Positions 54,302 to 64,000 of a DNA stretch of 64,000 nt are shown piece after piece. The DNA lies in contig OZ020598.1 of NCBI GenBank assembly GCA_963971535.1, forward strand, positions 90,502,520 through 90,566,519, in the 5' to 3' direction. This stretch comes from Notolepis coatsorum (taxonomy: Eukaryota; Chordata; Actinopteri; Aulopiformes; Paralepididae). Made by a program: the position numbers and the translations under genes. The notes below the pieces were generated by a model. The model ran no database searches and was not told where the DNA came from. It was given only the letters and a program-made list of their open reading frames with translations. How positions within the stretch are numbered: the stretch's first letter is position 1; each line of letters opens with the position of its first letter.

Positions 54302-56470
54302 GTCAACAACAAGTATTTGATTTGTATTAATGTCCACCTTTGTCCATTTAAATACATATTTAGTATGAAGTTACACCTTTCAACACTACGCAGGTTCGCT
54401 GGTAATCAACTCTCTGGCTCATAGTGAACTCTCATAGTGAACCTATTGTCGTTGAACTGGCACCGACCTGTCCCTGGGTCGTTATAAGGACAATTTGCCC
54501 ACCGACACGGACACGCCACTTATGGCGACCTCTAGCGGCTCGGGTGTGCATATTTCTTAATACAATAATATAGATCGAATTAAAGCCCTATCTGTTGCCT
54601 GTCGATTGGTGACAAAATCCGTTCTGCGGTTCTCGAGTTACATGCCGATATGTGAGGCGAGCGCCGAAGTACACGGCAGACTCTTTATTTGTTCAAATAC
54701 CACTCCCGACTCCTGAGCCTCTACCTCCGTCAATCATTTGGCGATCTCGAAAATGATTGGACAGGGTTGTAACCAATGAGTCTGCTTTCCAATGATACCC
54801 CACGTGGGAATGAGCGAATCAGGGATCTAGGTGAAAAGTCACGAGCGCAAACAGGAAGAGAAATGTCCACCGAATGCATTGGAGTCAATGAGGAAATCGT
54901 TTCCTGCAGCCTTTTATTTTTTTTTTTTTTTTAGCTTTTTACCAAAATCGCTCCTAATCACTCATTGCTGAACGGATTGAAATATGAAATTTGGACATGT
55001 ACTACACAAGACTTCAGGCTATGGACCCAGGGTGTTTTTTTCAGCCATACCAATTATTTTGGAAATACTACTTCTGGACTACTAACTACTACAGAAAAAA
55101 CGTGAGTAACAAGTTTTTTCTACAACTCAAATTCAGACCTATGTTACTCTATTTCATTAGCACTAAAAGTTAATTTTCTTTATTGTATCAGAAACTCAGA
55201 TGTCATCTTTTAAAAGAGACCAGGCTCATGCATGTGCTATAAGTATAAAGTATAGTATTTTGGTTTGCAAATAATGTATGCAGTCCTCAAGTTCAAGTAA
55301 AACAATTGCCGACTTTTGGGGGTGCCAGTTAAGAGGTTTAAAAACATTTATTAATAAACATTTATTGTCATTGTCCATTGAAGTAGGTCCGCGCCCCCAT
55401 TCATATCTCATTAACCATTTGTCAAAGAGACTTATGGGAAGTGTCAATTAACTTAAGGTTTATTCACCCAAATAGTTTTTGCTCCAAGCCCAGAAGATGA
55501 GCTGTCACTAACAAGATCTTCCATAATTGGGAATGACCTAAGCTACACTAGGGCTGGAAATTAACATTATAATATCACAAGGATTGTTTCAGACATTAAT
55601 ATATATCGTGATGTTTGCTCAGTTTGCTCAAAAGTAACATGTGTTCTGTGTCTCAGGAGCTCAGAAGAAGGAGAGTAGACCTCTAGTGAAGACACTTATT
55701 CAACAATTTTCAACTAGTAGGCTCAACTCAAGGAAAGTTAAAGAAATAATGTCTGCAGTTTGCCTCCCGGTTTGCATGTCAGAGTAATTAGTTGCGTACA
55801 TTAAACAACTTTTTCAAATGAATCAAAGAAATATTTAACACATTAATATCGACATCCCTAATAATTTTTCAAATGATAATTCTGTCAAATATTTTATTAT
55901 AGTTAGTTATTTCATTATGAGTTAGTATGCACTTGTTGCCACTAACTGAGATGAGAGAATCGCTGTACCCCAACAATATCATAATTGCCATCACGACACG
56001 TCGCACAGAAGACAATAAACACATATATATAATAATACAGAATCATTGCCTGGCTGCTCTGGTGGCTCATTCCTCAACCGTACTTCAATAATGTGAAGTT
56101 AATGGGTTGTGTGTTCGCCATTCAACACCAGAGCAGCCAACATGAAACTGACAGCCGGGGTCTGAGTGATATTATATCTTGTTTTGCCCTTGTCTGGTCC
56201 TGGTTGCCGTCAACAATCCTTTATGGCTCTTTTTATTGCAGAAACAAGAGGGAGAGAAAGAGGGATAGAGAGCGGGCAGGCGGGAGGCGGGGGTGGGGGG
56301 GTCAGAGATGATGGAGGTGACCGGGTGAGGGAGGGAGGGTAGAGAGGGGGAGGGAGGAAAGGAGGGAAAGAAGGAGGGAGGTGGGAAGGGAAGGCAAACA
56401 AAGGAGAGAAGATAGGAAAGGGACGGGTGTAAAGGTGAGGGATAAAGGGAGGAGAATGAGAGGAAAAATA
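54302..56470. other. No gene seen (about 2.2 kb)
   Basis: Mostly AT-rich, unique-looking sequence with a T run at 54918-54932. The part at 54480-54900 is less AT-rich. I found no exon with supporting splice sites and no named repeat. Confidence 0.4.
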
Positions 56471-56752
<282 letters not shown>

Positions 56753-57758
56753 GGGTGTTGGAGTGAGTATAGGAGAGAGAGCAGGGAAAGGCAGCCAGAT
56801 GGTTTATAGAGAGAGGCTTCTTCAATAAAGACAATGGAACACATCCCTGAGGTAATGTAAACAACACACTGTGACCAGAGCCCTCTACTTCACAGAGTTA
56901 TGACAAGGAGAGATCTGGGCCTTTTATATGCCACCAGTGATCTGCGTGTGACTCCCGGAACTAAATATGTTGCACATTTAACCTGCTGTTACCACCATTA
57001 TTTACTGGCTAAGATCTGACTGCTGGTAGATAAAGATTCTGCACTCAAACAGAACTCATCTGAGAGTCGTGCTTCATCCATCCCTTGTGGAATATTTTAC
57101 TGATATCAGGAAACTCTTAATGTATATTGATCATTCTATCATGAACCACTGGATAACAGTGTGGACCAACTCTTTGAGATATAGGGTTCTAAAACAGTAT
57201 TGTGCGCTTCCTTTATGGTACAGAGCCCATGTGAGCAGATGTGGCACGAATGTGCATGAAATAAATAATAAAATGTAGAGTAAATGAGACACAATCAGAC
57301 TTCTCAGATTCTTTTGACCTTCGACCCCACTGCGTTTGAATGAGACCTCCGAAAGTCTCTATATACGTTTGTTTTTCTATTTCATATGTTCTATTTCTAT
57401 TCCTTTTTATGTTAGTCTAGATTTGTTTTGTTTTTTGTTGTCCTCTTTGTGTGAGCAAGCGCCGCAATTCCTTGTAGGCGAGCATTAATTAACATGATCG
57501 ATTGACAGATTCTAATTAAAAAAATATCTGAGAGAAGCAGAACGCACCTGCTGGGCTGATCTGACCTTCGTTCAAATCGCCCAGGAACAATAGAAAGACA
57601 CAGACATAAGTAAGAAGTATTAAAGTAGATGCAATAAAGACATGAAGAGTAAACCTGGGACGTCAATTCATCGAACTATAGACACAACAATACAACTAAA
57701 TAACTGTTAATTGCTGCCCATGTTGTTAATTTAATATATTCTGGCTCTATGTGTCTGT
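56753..57758. other. No gene seen
   Basis: Unique-looking sequence with only short, unsupported ORFs. Confidence 0.4.
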
Positions 57759-57759
57759 T

Positions 57760-57825
<66 letters not shown>

Positions 57826-57838
57826 GCTGTTGTTGTTG
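57759..57838. repeat. (GTT)n trinucleotide microsatellite
   Basis: About 26 GTT units with one GCT interruption near 57825. It reads as poly-Val on + and poly-Asn or poly-Thr on -, so ORFs here are artefacts. Confidence 0.97.
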
Positions 57839-58041
57839 AGAGAGATAATTTTGTTGGACAGAATAGGGATGTTTTGGAGGGGAATAAAAAAACTAAATCT
57901 GTTATATTTGTGAAATTGAGCCACTGGATGACCACTTCTGAAATAGAGTCGTGTTTTTGTAATTTTTAAAAGACAACGTCAAAAAGAAAAACCTGTTTAT
58001 TTCCCCTATTGCACCGGTGGCGGTTCGCTTCACTGGACAAG

Positions 58042-58113
58042 ATGGCCGCAAGATTGGAAAGATTGCCACAAGGCTTCACCAAGAAAACAAACATTATTCG
58101 ATTTCCTGAAACG
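58042..58113 (+). CDS. Candidate first exon of an unidentified small gene (weak)
   Basis: ATG in a strong context (ACAAGATGGCC) opens MAARLERLPQGFTKKTN, and the frame runs to IIRFPET before a possible donor ACG|GTAATA. If spliced to the acceptor TTGATTGACAG before 58823 the frame continues for 13 residues (AVNLFDFEDDRID) to a stop, giving a 37-residue product. The donor is only moderately good and no family is recognised. It could be a chance ORF or part of an unseen repeat. Confidence 0.2.
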
Positions 58114-58822
58114 GTAATACTATTTTACAGCAAACAGGGACCAGATTCCTCCTAGCAACAGAAAGCAGCGATGACCACCACTCTACCACACTGTTCCTTA
58201 ATGCAATCCAACAAGAGGCAACATGAAACAGGACCGAAAAATGTCTTCCGCTAAACTAGTCGTGCGCATCATCAAGAAACGAGCTGCGTCGAGACGGTCT
58301 GGGAACAAAGTGCTCCCTGGACACTAATCTGGTCAAATCACATTATTCTGCATTTTGCCTTTTGCTATTTAAAGACACCGTGGTCTGATGCAATTGCATC
58401 GAGATGCTTCACTTTGACATGGAACGGCCTACAGTAGCTTCATGCATGTAAACATCTCAACCATATACAGTTTATATACTATAAATACGTATATTATAGA
58501 GTCCACTGTGCTCTTCATGTATGCCGCTGTGTGTGTGGTTTTTTTGAGGGGTGATGAAAAAGGATAATTGTATCCAGTGGAGCTTACTTGTAAACAGCTG
58601 GCTCTTGTTTATATCCACATGTCCACCCAAATAGACAAGCATTTATAGTTTTTATTTTATTTATAGACAAGCTTACTACATGTCCTACCCCATATAACAG
58701 TTGCAAAGTCCATTTTTGCTATTTTCTTTGCTCTCTCAATGTTGTTTACATCCCATCCATATTAAGTTTTGCTTTTGTTTTTAGCGTAAGTTGTAATGAG
58801 TCTGACTTCCTTTGATTGACAG

Positions 58823-58864
58823 GCAGTTAACTTGTTCGATTTCGAGGACGATCGTATAGACTAA
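58823..58864 (+). CDS. Candidate second exon of the same weak model
   Basis: The acceptor CTTCCTTTGATTGACAG precedes an in-phase AVNLFDFEDDRID and TAA at 58862-58864. The acidic C-terminus is the only notable feature. It depends entirely on the first-exon guess. Confidence 0.15.
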   Translation, partial: AVNLFDFEDDRID

Positions 58865-59229
58865 TCACTTTGAAGAACAAGTACATGTTTACGTGCCTCC
58901 CGTGCACACGTTTTGTGTTCTATGTCACCCCCGTGCTCGTGGTGTGCTTGTGGATCATGCGTGTGTTAGAAAAACCTGTGATACACCATTTCCAGGGACT
59001 CCTTTCCTCCTTCTGTGCGCTATAGCAGCAATTTCATCAACCAGCGGTCAAAAAATTCCATTGTATACCTTCAACACAAATTATGACCATTTCAATGGTT
59101 TTACTTAAAGTGTTATAATAAGTGGCTTTACAATTTCTGTTCCTCACATTCACCCATTCACCCATTCACTCACAAATTCACACACCGACGGATTTGGGAG
59201 CAATTAGGGATTAAGGGATTAGGGATTAA

Positions 59230-59895
59230 GTGTTTTGCTCATGGACACCCCCCTCACCTGCGGGGTGCCCCAAGGCTCGATATTGGGTCCCACTCTCTTC
59301 CTCCTATATATACTCCCCCTAGGCCAGATCTTGGCAAAACACAATATCTCATTCCATTGCTTCGCCGATGACGTGCAGGTTTACCTCCCCTTAAAGCCCA
59401 CCCAAGGGAAGACGTCAATAGAACCACTGCTTGACTGCCTGGCAGAAATCAAGTGCTGGATGTCCGAAAACTCCCTGACACTGAACAAAGGGAAAACCGA
59501 AGTCATTGTTTTTAATAGTGCCCCCCCGGCCCCCCTCATTGACGCACTTGGTCCCCTGGGTCCAAACCTCTCCACCTGTGTCAGGAACCTCGGGGTCATC
59601 TTCGACAGCAATTTTAAAAACAGGTCAACGCCGTAGTTAAAAACTCTATCCTCTTTGTTTTACTGTGTCCTACCAGTTTTTATTGCTTTCATTGCTTTAT
59701 TATGTTTTTAATCTTATATCTTGCACCACATTGTTTTGTTTTTGTTGCTTTCATTGCTTTGCTATGTTTTTAACCTTATACCTTGCATCACATTATTTTG
59801 TTTTTATCAACTTGCTTGTGAAGCACTTTGGTGTCAGCTGCCGCTGCCTGGAAATGTGCTATATAAATACAACTGACTTGACTTGACTTGACTTT
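59230..59895 (+). mobile_element. L2-type LINE, 5'-truncated 3' end
   Basis: Reverse transcriptase fragment at 59235-59636 ([62 protein letters not shown]), then a deletion to the 3' UTR with TTGTGAAGCACTTTGGTG and AAATGTGCTATATAAATA, ending in (TTGAC)n at about 59895. The last 160 residues of the ORF are missing. Confidence 0.88.
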
Positions 59896-59896
59896 G

Positions 59897-59970
59897 ACAC
59901 GTTGAGCGGGAATCGAACCGGGAACCAATCCGACTACCAGACGGCCGCTCTACCGGTCGCCCTGGTATGA
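59897..59970 (-). mobile_element. tRNA-like remnant
   Basis: On the minus strand, GGCGACCGGTAGAGCGGCCG and CGGTTCGATTCCCGC resemble tRNA A and B boxes. It lies directly behind the L2 tail. More likely a SINE head than a functional tRNA, since no intact cloverleaf end is seen. Confidence 0.45.
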
Positions 59971-60159
59971 AATACTTGCCAATAATGTAATCGATGCATA
60001 TCCATTAGCTGACTTCTGAAGTCCCGTGGTCAAAGTTATGGCTGTGTTGCAAGCAGGTGAGCCAGCTTCAGATGGGCAGCACACAGGGTCCAGTATGTTT
60101 TAATACACACACCAACATGCAAATACAGGTCCTCCTGTAACTCCAAGGCTTGATTCTTC

Positions 60160-60512
60160 CCTCAGACTGACGCAACTGTATTGCACATTGCATTTTATCC
60201 ACTGCAAATTATTGCTCATTGCACAATCACACAACATCCTTTTTTCCAAGTTGGAACTGTACATAGCCTTTTGTTATTTAAATTTGTATAATATCTATCC
60301 TGTTATCTGCACTGCACACTTTTTATAACTGTACATAGTCATCTTTATTTTATTCATATTTAATCTTATTCTATTCTTATTCTATGCTAATACAATTTTA
60401 TTTATATTATTGGATGCTGCTATGCAAGGGACCACAACAAAGTCAATTTCACTCTTTTTTGCTCTAAAGTACTGAATGACGTGACAATAAAAAGGAATCT
60501 GAATCTGAATAT
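60160..60512 (+). mobile_element. LINE 3' end, sense
   Basis: Alternating GCACATTGCA/ACTGTACATAG sequence, then GACGTGACAATAAAAAGGAATCTGAATCTGAAT, the typical 3' tip and tail repeat of a fish CR1/Rex-type LINE. Confidence 0.65.
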
Positions 60513-60849
60513 CTCTGAACTAGCTAGCTAAATAGCCCCAGTGCAGAGTAATATACGTACATTGGCTTCCTCAAGAAACAAAATTTAAAATAAAAAAAAT
60601 TATCTCCAGAGTTAGACAAGAAGATAGACATTTTCTGCACTCAACCCATATTATGAATGCACATTGAATAATTTAATAACTCAGTGCTAAACTTTGTACC
60701 GCATGCTATGTTTTCTCCTCTCACTTTGCAAATTCAAATCTCAGAAGACATTTTAAGCCTTTTCTTGGCTAGTTGAGTAGTAGAATGTCTCTATTGCCAT
60801 GTATGTTTTTAGCCACGATGTGATGTCAAGTAGTCACCAGTTTCCATTG
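60513..60849. other. No gene seen
   Basis: AT-rich sequence without a recognised feature. Confidence 0.4.
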
Positions 60850-61301
60850 TACACATGGGGTGACAGTGGCTCTGTGAGGTTCGCCTCTTCCCTGGACCTT
60901 TAATTCCTGTTCCCTGGACCTTTGATTCCCTGTCTCCTCACCTCTCCAGCCCCCACCCTCGCGTTCGTTTACTCTCGTGTTTGATTGGTCCGTGCCGAAC
61001 ACACACTTCTAGTCAAGTATCAATTACTATCTCGCACCTGATGTGTGTTCTAATTAGCGCCCCAGTTGGGCTTTAAATAGCTCGATCTCCCCCCAGTCCT
61101 GGTCGGGTCGTTCTGCAAACTCCTACAGGAGATTCTCTATCTGTAAGCTCCTACGGGAGTTTTCCCTATTCTGTCTGTATGCTGTTTCATCTCCGGCGTG
61201 AGACGAGGTGCAAGCCTTCGCCACCTGTCGCCGTTTGCCTGGAGTGGGACACAGTACTGCGCTCTCTAATTCTCTACGGGAGGTATTCCAGTGTTCCACT
61301 C
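60850..61301 (+). promoter_or_regulatory. Possible LTR/promoter block ahead of the GC-rich arrays
   Basis: Repeated TTCCCTGGACCTTT, then GTTTGATTGGTCCGTGCCG (CCAAT-box-like on the minus strand), TTTAAATAGCTCGATC (TATA-like) and a paired TCCTACAGGAG/TCCTACGGGAG. The order CCAAT, TATA, then GC-rich leader resembles the LTR of a fish gypsy-type element. No partner LTR or gag/pol is in the window. Confidence 0.3.
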
Positions 61302-61925
61302 CAGACCCCGCGCCAGATGCGCTCTCCGAACCGGCGCGTTCTCCAAGCAGACGCGCACCACTCCAGACCCCGCGCCAGATGCGCTCTCCGAACCGGCGCG
61401 TTCTCCAAGCAGACGCGCACCACTCCAGACCCCGCGCCAGATGCGCTCTCCGAACCGGCGCGTTCTCCAAGCAGACGCGCACCACTCCAGACCCCGCGCC
61501 AGATGCGCTCTCCGAACCGGCGCGTTCTCCAAGCAGACGCGCACCACTCCAGACCCGGCGCCAGATGCGCTCTCCGAACCGGCGCGTTCTCCAAGCAGAC
61601 GCGCACCACTCCAGACCCCGCGCCAGATGCGCTCTCCGAACCGGCACGTTCTCCAAGCAGACGCGCACCACTCCAGACCCAGCGCCAGATGCGCTCTCCG
61701 AACCGGCGCGTTCTCCAAGCAGACGCGCACCACTCCAGACCCCGCGCCAGATGCGCTCTCAAGACCGGCGCGTTCTCCAAGCAGACGCGCACCACTCCAG
61801 ACCCCGCGCCAGATGCGCTCTCCGAACCGGTGCGTTCTCCAAGCAGACGCGCACCACTCCAGACCCCGCGCCAGATGCGCTCTTCGAACCGGCGCGTTCG
61901 CCAAGCCGACGCGCCCCACTCCAGA
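61302..61925. repeat. 62-bp GC- and CpG-rich minisatellite, 10 copies
   Basis: The unit contains CCAGATGCGCTCTCCGAACC, GGCGCGTTCTCCAAGCAGAC and GCGCACCACTCCAGACCCCG. The period is 62 bp (61311 to 61373 and so on), not a multiple of 3, yet long frames stay open on both strands because all three phases of the unit lack stops. Single-base variants mark individual units; the last unit is the most diverged. Confidence 0.95.
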
Positions 61926-61975
61926 CGTCTAGCCTGCGCCCTCCTACTCCATCCCTGTAAGCAGCTCTGGCCCTA

Positions 61976-62220
61976 GTCTCCCCTGTTGGCTTCTTTGTTA
62001 GTTCCCCTGTTAGCTTCCCTGTTAGCTCCCCTGTTAGCCTGTTAGTCTCCCCTGTTAGCTCCCCTGTTAGCTTTGTTAGCTCCCCTGTTAGCTCCCCTGT
62101 TAGCCTTGTTAGTTCCCCTGTTGTCTCCCCTGTTAGCTTCCCTGTTAGCTCCCCTGTTAGCCTGTTGACTCCCCTGTAGCTTCCTTGTTAGCCTCGTTAG
62201 CTCCCCTGCAGCTTGCTAGG
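61976..62220. repeat. Degenerate TTAGCTCCCCTG repeat
   Basis: About 18 units of 10-15 bp (CCCCTGTTAGC). Continues the run of minisatellites. Confidence 0.92.
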
Positions 62221-62284
62221 CCTCTACTACCAGCATGGCCCCAGTCTGCTAGCTTAGCCCCGGCTGCTAGCACAGCCTCTATGT

Positions 62285-63199
62285 CAGGGATCGGCAATAG
62301 GCGGCCCGCGGGCCGAAATGGGCCCGCCAGCAATAATTTCTGGCCCGTCAGGTTATTTTGAGAATATGATGTTTATTTTACGCGCAGGAAATATTCACTC
62401 GTTGTGACGCCAGAGTGTCTTTTGAAGCTGTATCTATCTATTCATCATATCTATGGCTGTCACTATAGCCAATTGAAATGCTAGAAATGGTCACATGGAC
62501 TGGGAGAACCAATGGAATTTCACTTTCACTTCCGCGTTTGGCATGCCGGCGAGGCGAGCGAACGTTTGCAAAAACAAAACAAACGTCTTTGAATAACTTC
62601 TTTGCAATGCAACGGGGAAATATGATGAGCCAGAAGAGGAGCTTACGACCTATAAAGCTTATTTTAATAAACAGGTGTCATTCTTAAAATACGGGTTTAT
62701 CGCAACAGGTAACTCTTGCAATAAGCAACCGGTGACTCTCGCTTGTTGACATGGCAACACGAGCAAGCAACTGTTCAAGTTGGGTGGGCATTCAACGCGA
62801 GTGGACATTTAACATGTTATTAACATGGATTTTGGAGGACCGAAGCAGAAACAATATCAAGTCCAGGGCAGGGCTGCCTGCATTATGCCGGTGAGTGTTG
62901 TGTTTTAATAATAATAATAATAATACATTCGATGTATAATACACCCGCTGTGGTGCTTAAAATCAAATGCACCCTACTGATCTCGATTTATAATGCGAGC
63001 ACCTGCATTAAAATCAAATTACTGATCTGTTCATGTGTAATGCACTGTCTGAGAGGCACTTTATAATAGAAAAAAGACAGTGCAAACATGTATATGTCGT
63101 TTTTTTTTTACAGTTAAAAAATGTTCACTTATCATTGGCCCGCCACACAATGGCTTGGGGAAAATTCGGCCCGTGGGCAAATCTAATTGGCGACCCCTG
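62285..63199. mobile_element. hAT MITE (915 bp) with exact 8-bp duplication
   Basis: Starts CAGGGATCGGCAATAGGCGG, ends with the inverted form GCAAATCTAATTGGCGACCCCTG, and is flanked by CTCTATGT on both sides (62277-62284 and 63200-63207). Subterminal CCCGCGGGCCGAA is inverted as TTCGGCCCGTGGG. A fragment near 62620-62700 may be a remnant of a transposase zinc-finger exon (YKAYFNKQVSFLKYGF in one frame), but no full ORF exists. Confidence 0.93.
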
Positions 63200-63207
63200 C
63201 TCTATGT

Positions 63208-63290
63208 TAATGCAGCCCTTGCAGCTAGCATAGGCCCTGTAGCTAGCCATGCCCAGGCAGCTAACCCGGTCCCTCTGCATGGCCTCCACT
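63208..63290. repeat. Right-hand part of the interrupted GCTAGC repeat
   Basis: TTGCAGCTAGCATAGGCCCT continues the repeat unit seen at 63776 and 63931, so the hAT landed inside this unit. Confidence 0.8.
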
Positions 63291-63295
63291 TTTTG

Positions 63296-63715
63296 TGTAG
63301 TTTTCCCCACTGCTAGGACTGCCCCTTCAGCTAGCAAGGTCAGTTTTCTCCCACTGCTAGGACTGCCCCTTCAGCTAGCAAGGTCAGTTTCCCCACTGCT
63401 AGGACTGCCCCTTCAGCTAGCAAGGTCAGTTTTCTCCCACTGCTAGGACTGCCCCTTCAGCTAGCAAGGTCAGTTTTTCCCCACTGCTAGGACTGCCCCT
63501 TCAGCTAGCAAGGTCAGTTTCCCCACTGCTAGGACTGCCCCTTCAGCTAGCAAGGTCAGTTTTCTCCCACTGCTAGGACTGCCCCTTCAGCTAGCAAGGT
63601 CAGTTTCCCCTCTGCTAGGACTGCCCCTTCAGCTAGCAAGGTCAGTTTTCCCCACTGCTAGGATTGCCCCTTCAGCTAGCAAGGTCAGTTCCCCACAGCT
63701 AGGACTGTCCTTCCA
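63296..63715. repeat. 42-45-bp minisatellite with GCTAGC cores
   Basis: About ten copies of CTGCTAGGACTGCCCCTTCA plus GCTAGCAAGGTCAGTTTCCC, length varying by 1-3 bp in the CCCC/TCTCCC part. Confidence 0.95.
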
Positions 63716-63740
63716 GCTAGCTTGTTCTCTCATGCTGGTC

Positions 63741-64000
63741 CAGCCCTGTCTGCCAGCCTAGCTCCGGCAGCTAGCGCAGCCTCTATGTTAATGTAGCAGT
63801 ACAGCTAGCATAGGCCCTGTAGCTATCAGTGCCCTGGCAGCTACCCTTTCCCTCTGCTAGCCCCTTCCATGTTCCCCTCTCCAGTGCCCCTGTTCCAGCC
63901 CTGTCTGCTAGCCTAGCTCCGGCAGCTAGCGCAGCCTCTATGTTAATGTAGCAGTACAGCTAGCATAGGCCCTGTAGCTATCAGTGCCCTGGCAGCTACC
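63741..64000. repeat. 155-bp repeat unit (two copies, cut by the window end)
   Basis: CAGCCCTGTCTGCC/TAGCC at 63741 recurs at 63896, followed in both by GCAGCCTCTATGTTAATG and TACAGCTAGCATAGGCCC. The sequence around the hAT at 62285-63199 is an older copy of the same unit. Confidence 0.9.

Noticed and set aside
57676..57969. Poly-Asn/poly-Val ORFs
   Set aside because: Translation of the (GTT)n microsatellite.
61123..61976. Six long ORFs over the 62-bp array as a repeat-protein gene
   Set aside because: All frames are open on both strands, with no splice, Kozak or family support. Kept only as a repeat and a low-probability finding.

Overview
The window looks like a piece of a ray-finned (teleost) fish nuclear genome. 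It has intron-containing vertebrate-type coding exons, abundant 5'-truncated LINEs, tRNA-derived SINEs, hAT, PIF/Harbinger and TTAA-type DNA transposons, and very long micro- and minisatellites. There are no bacterial operons, CRISPR arrays or viral genomes. Only two host genes are supported with confidence, both on the + strand in the first 25 kb. One is the last two coding exons (1434-1830 and 4487-4679) of a gene I do not recognise, encoding a Ser/Pro-rich, internally repetitive C-terminal tail. The other is a complete six-exon THOC3 gene (14345-24231), whose exons join in frame into a 330-residue WD40 protein of the THO/TREX mRNA-export complex.

Layout: 0-9 kb holds the tail of the upstream gene, a hAT MITE with an internal minisatellite, a TTAA-type element, an LTR-like insertion, a Harbinger MITE 58 bp past the stop codon, hairpin-type MITEs and a good candidate poly(A) signal near 8577. 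9-14.3 kb holds a Rex1/CR1-type LINE interrupted by a SINE, then two copies of a second LINE (called LINE-A here) whose (CAAT)n tail ends only 66 bp before the THOC3 start codon. 14.3-25.5 kb is THOC3, its introns crowded with LINE-A 3' ends in both orientations and an inverted pair of MITEs. 25.5-32.6 kb is gene-poor and made of MITEs, LINE and SINE fragments. 32.6-39.2 kb is an almost continuous block of tandem repeats: 29-bp, 39-bp, 18-bp (1.9 kb) and about 52-bp arrays, then a 1.3-kb polypurine tract. 40-51.7 kb is a nest of transposons: LINE-A split by a SINE, Rex1 3' ends, an L1 with a twin-priming-type inversion, and a 3.4-kb hAT element carrying a broken zinc-finger transposase ORF and a TTAA element. 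52.4-54.3 kb is microsatellite and minisatellite. 54.3-60.8 kb is largely unannotated apart from LINE fragments and a weak two-exon candidate. 60.8-64 kb is a GC-rich set of minisatellites interrupted by a hAT MITE with a perfect 8-bp target duplication.

Most long open frames here are repeat artefacts. The longest, 722 codons at 34063-36231, is the 18-bp minisatellite read through. I found no convincing new multi-gene system. The observations I rate highest are the tandem array of about 100 splice-donor/E-box cores, the same +1 frame offset at a poly-C run in three LINE-A copies, the inverted repeats flanking THOC3 exons, the L1 inversion and the datable nested insertions. Repeat family names are from recognition of motifs and termini; no database search was possible.
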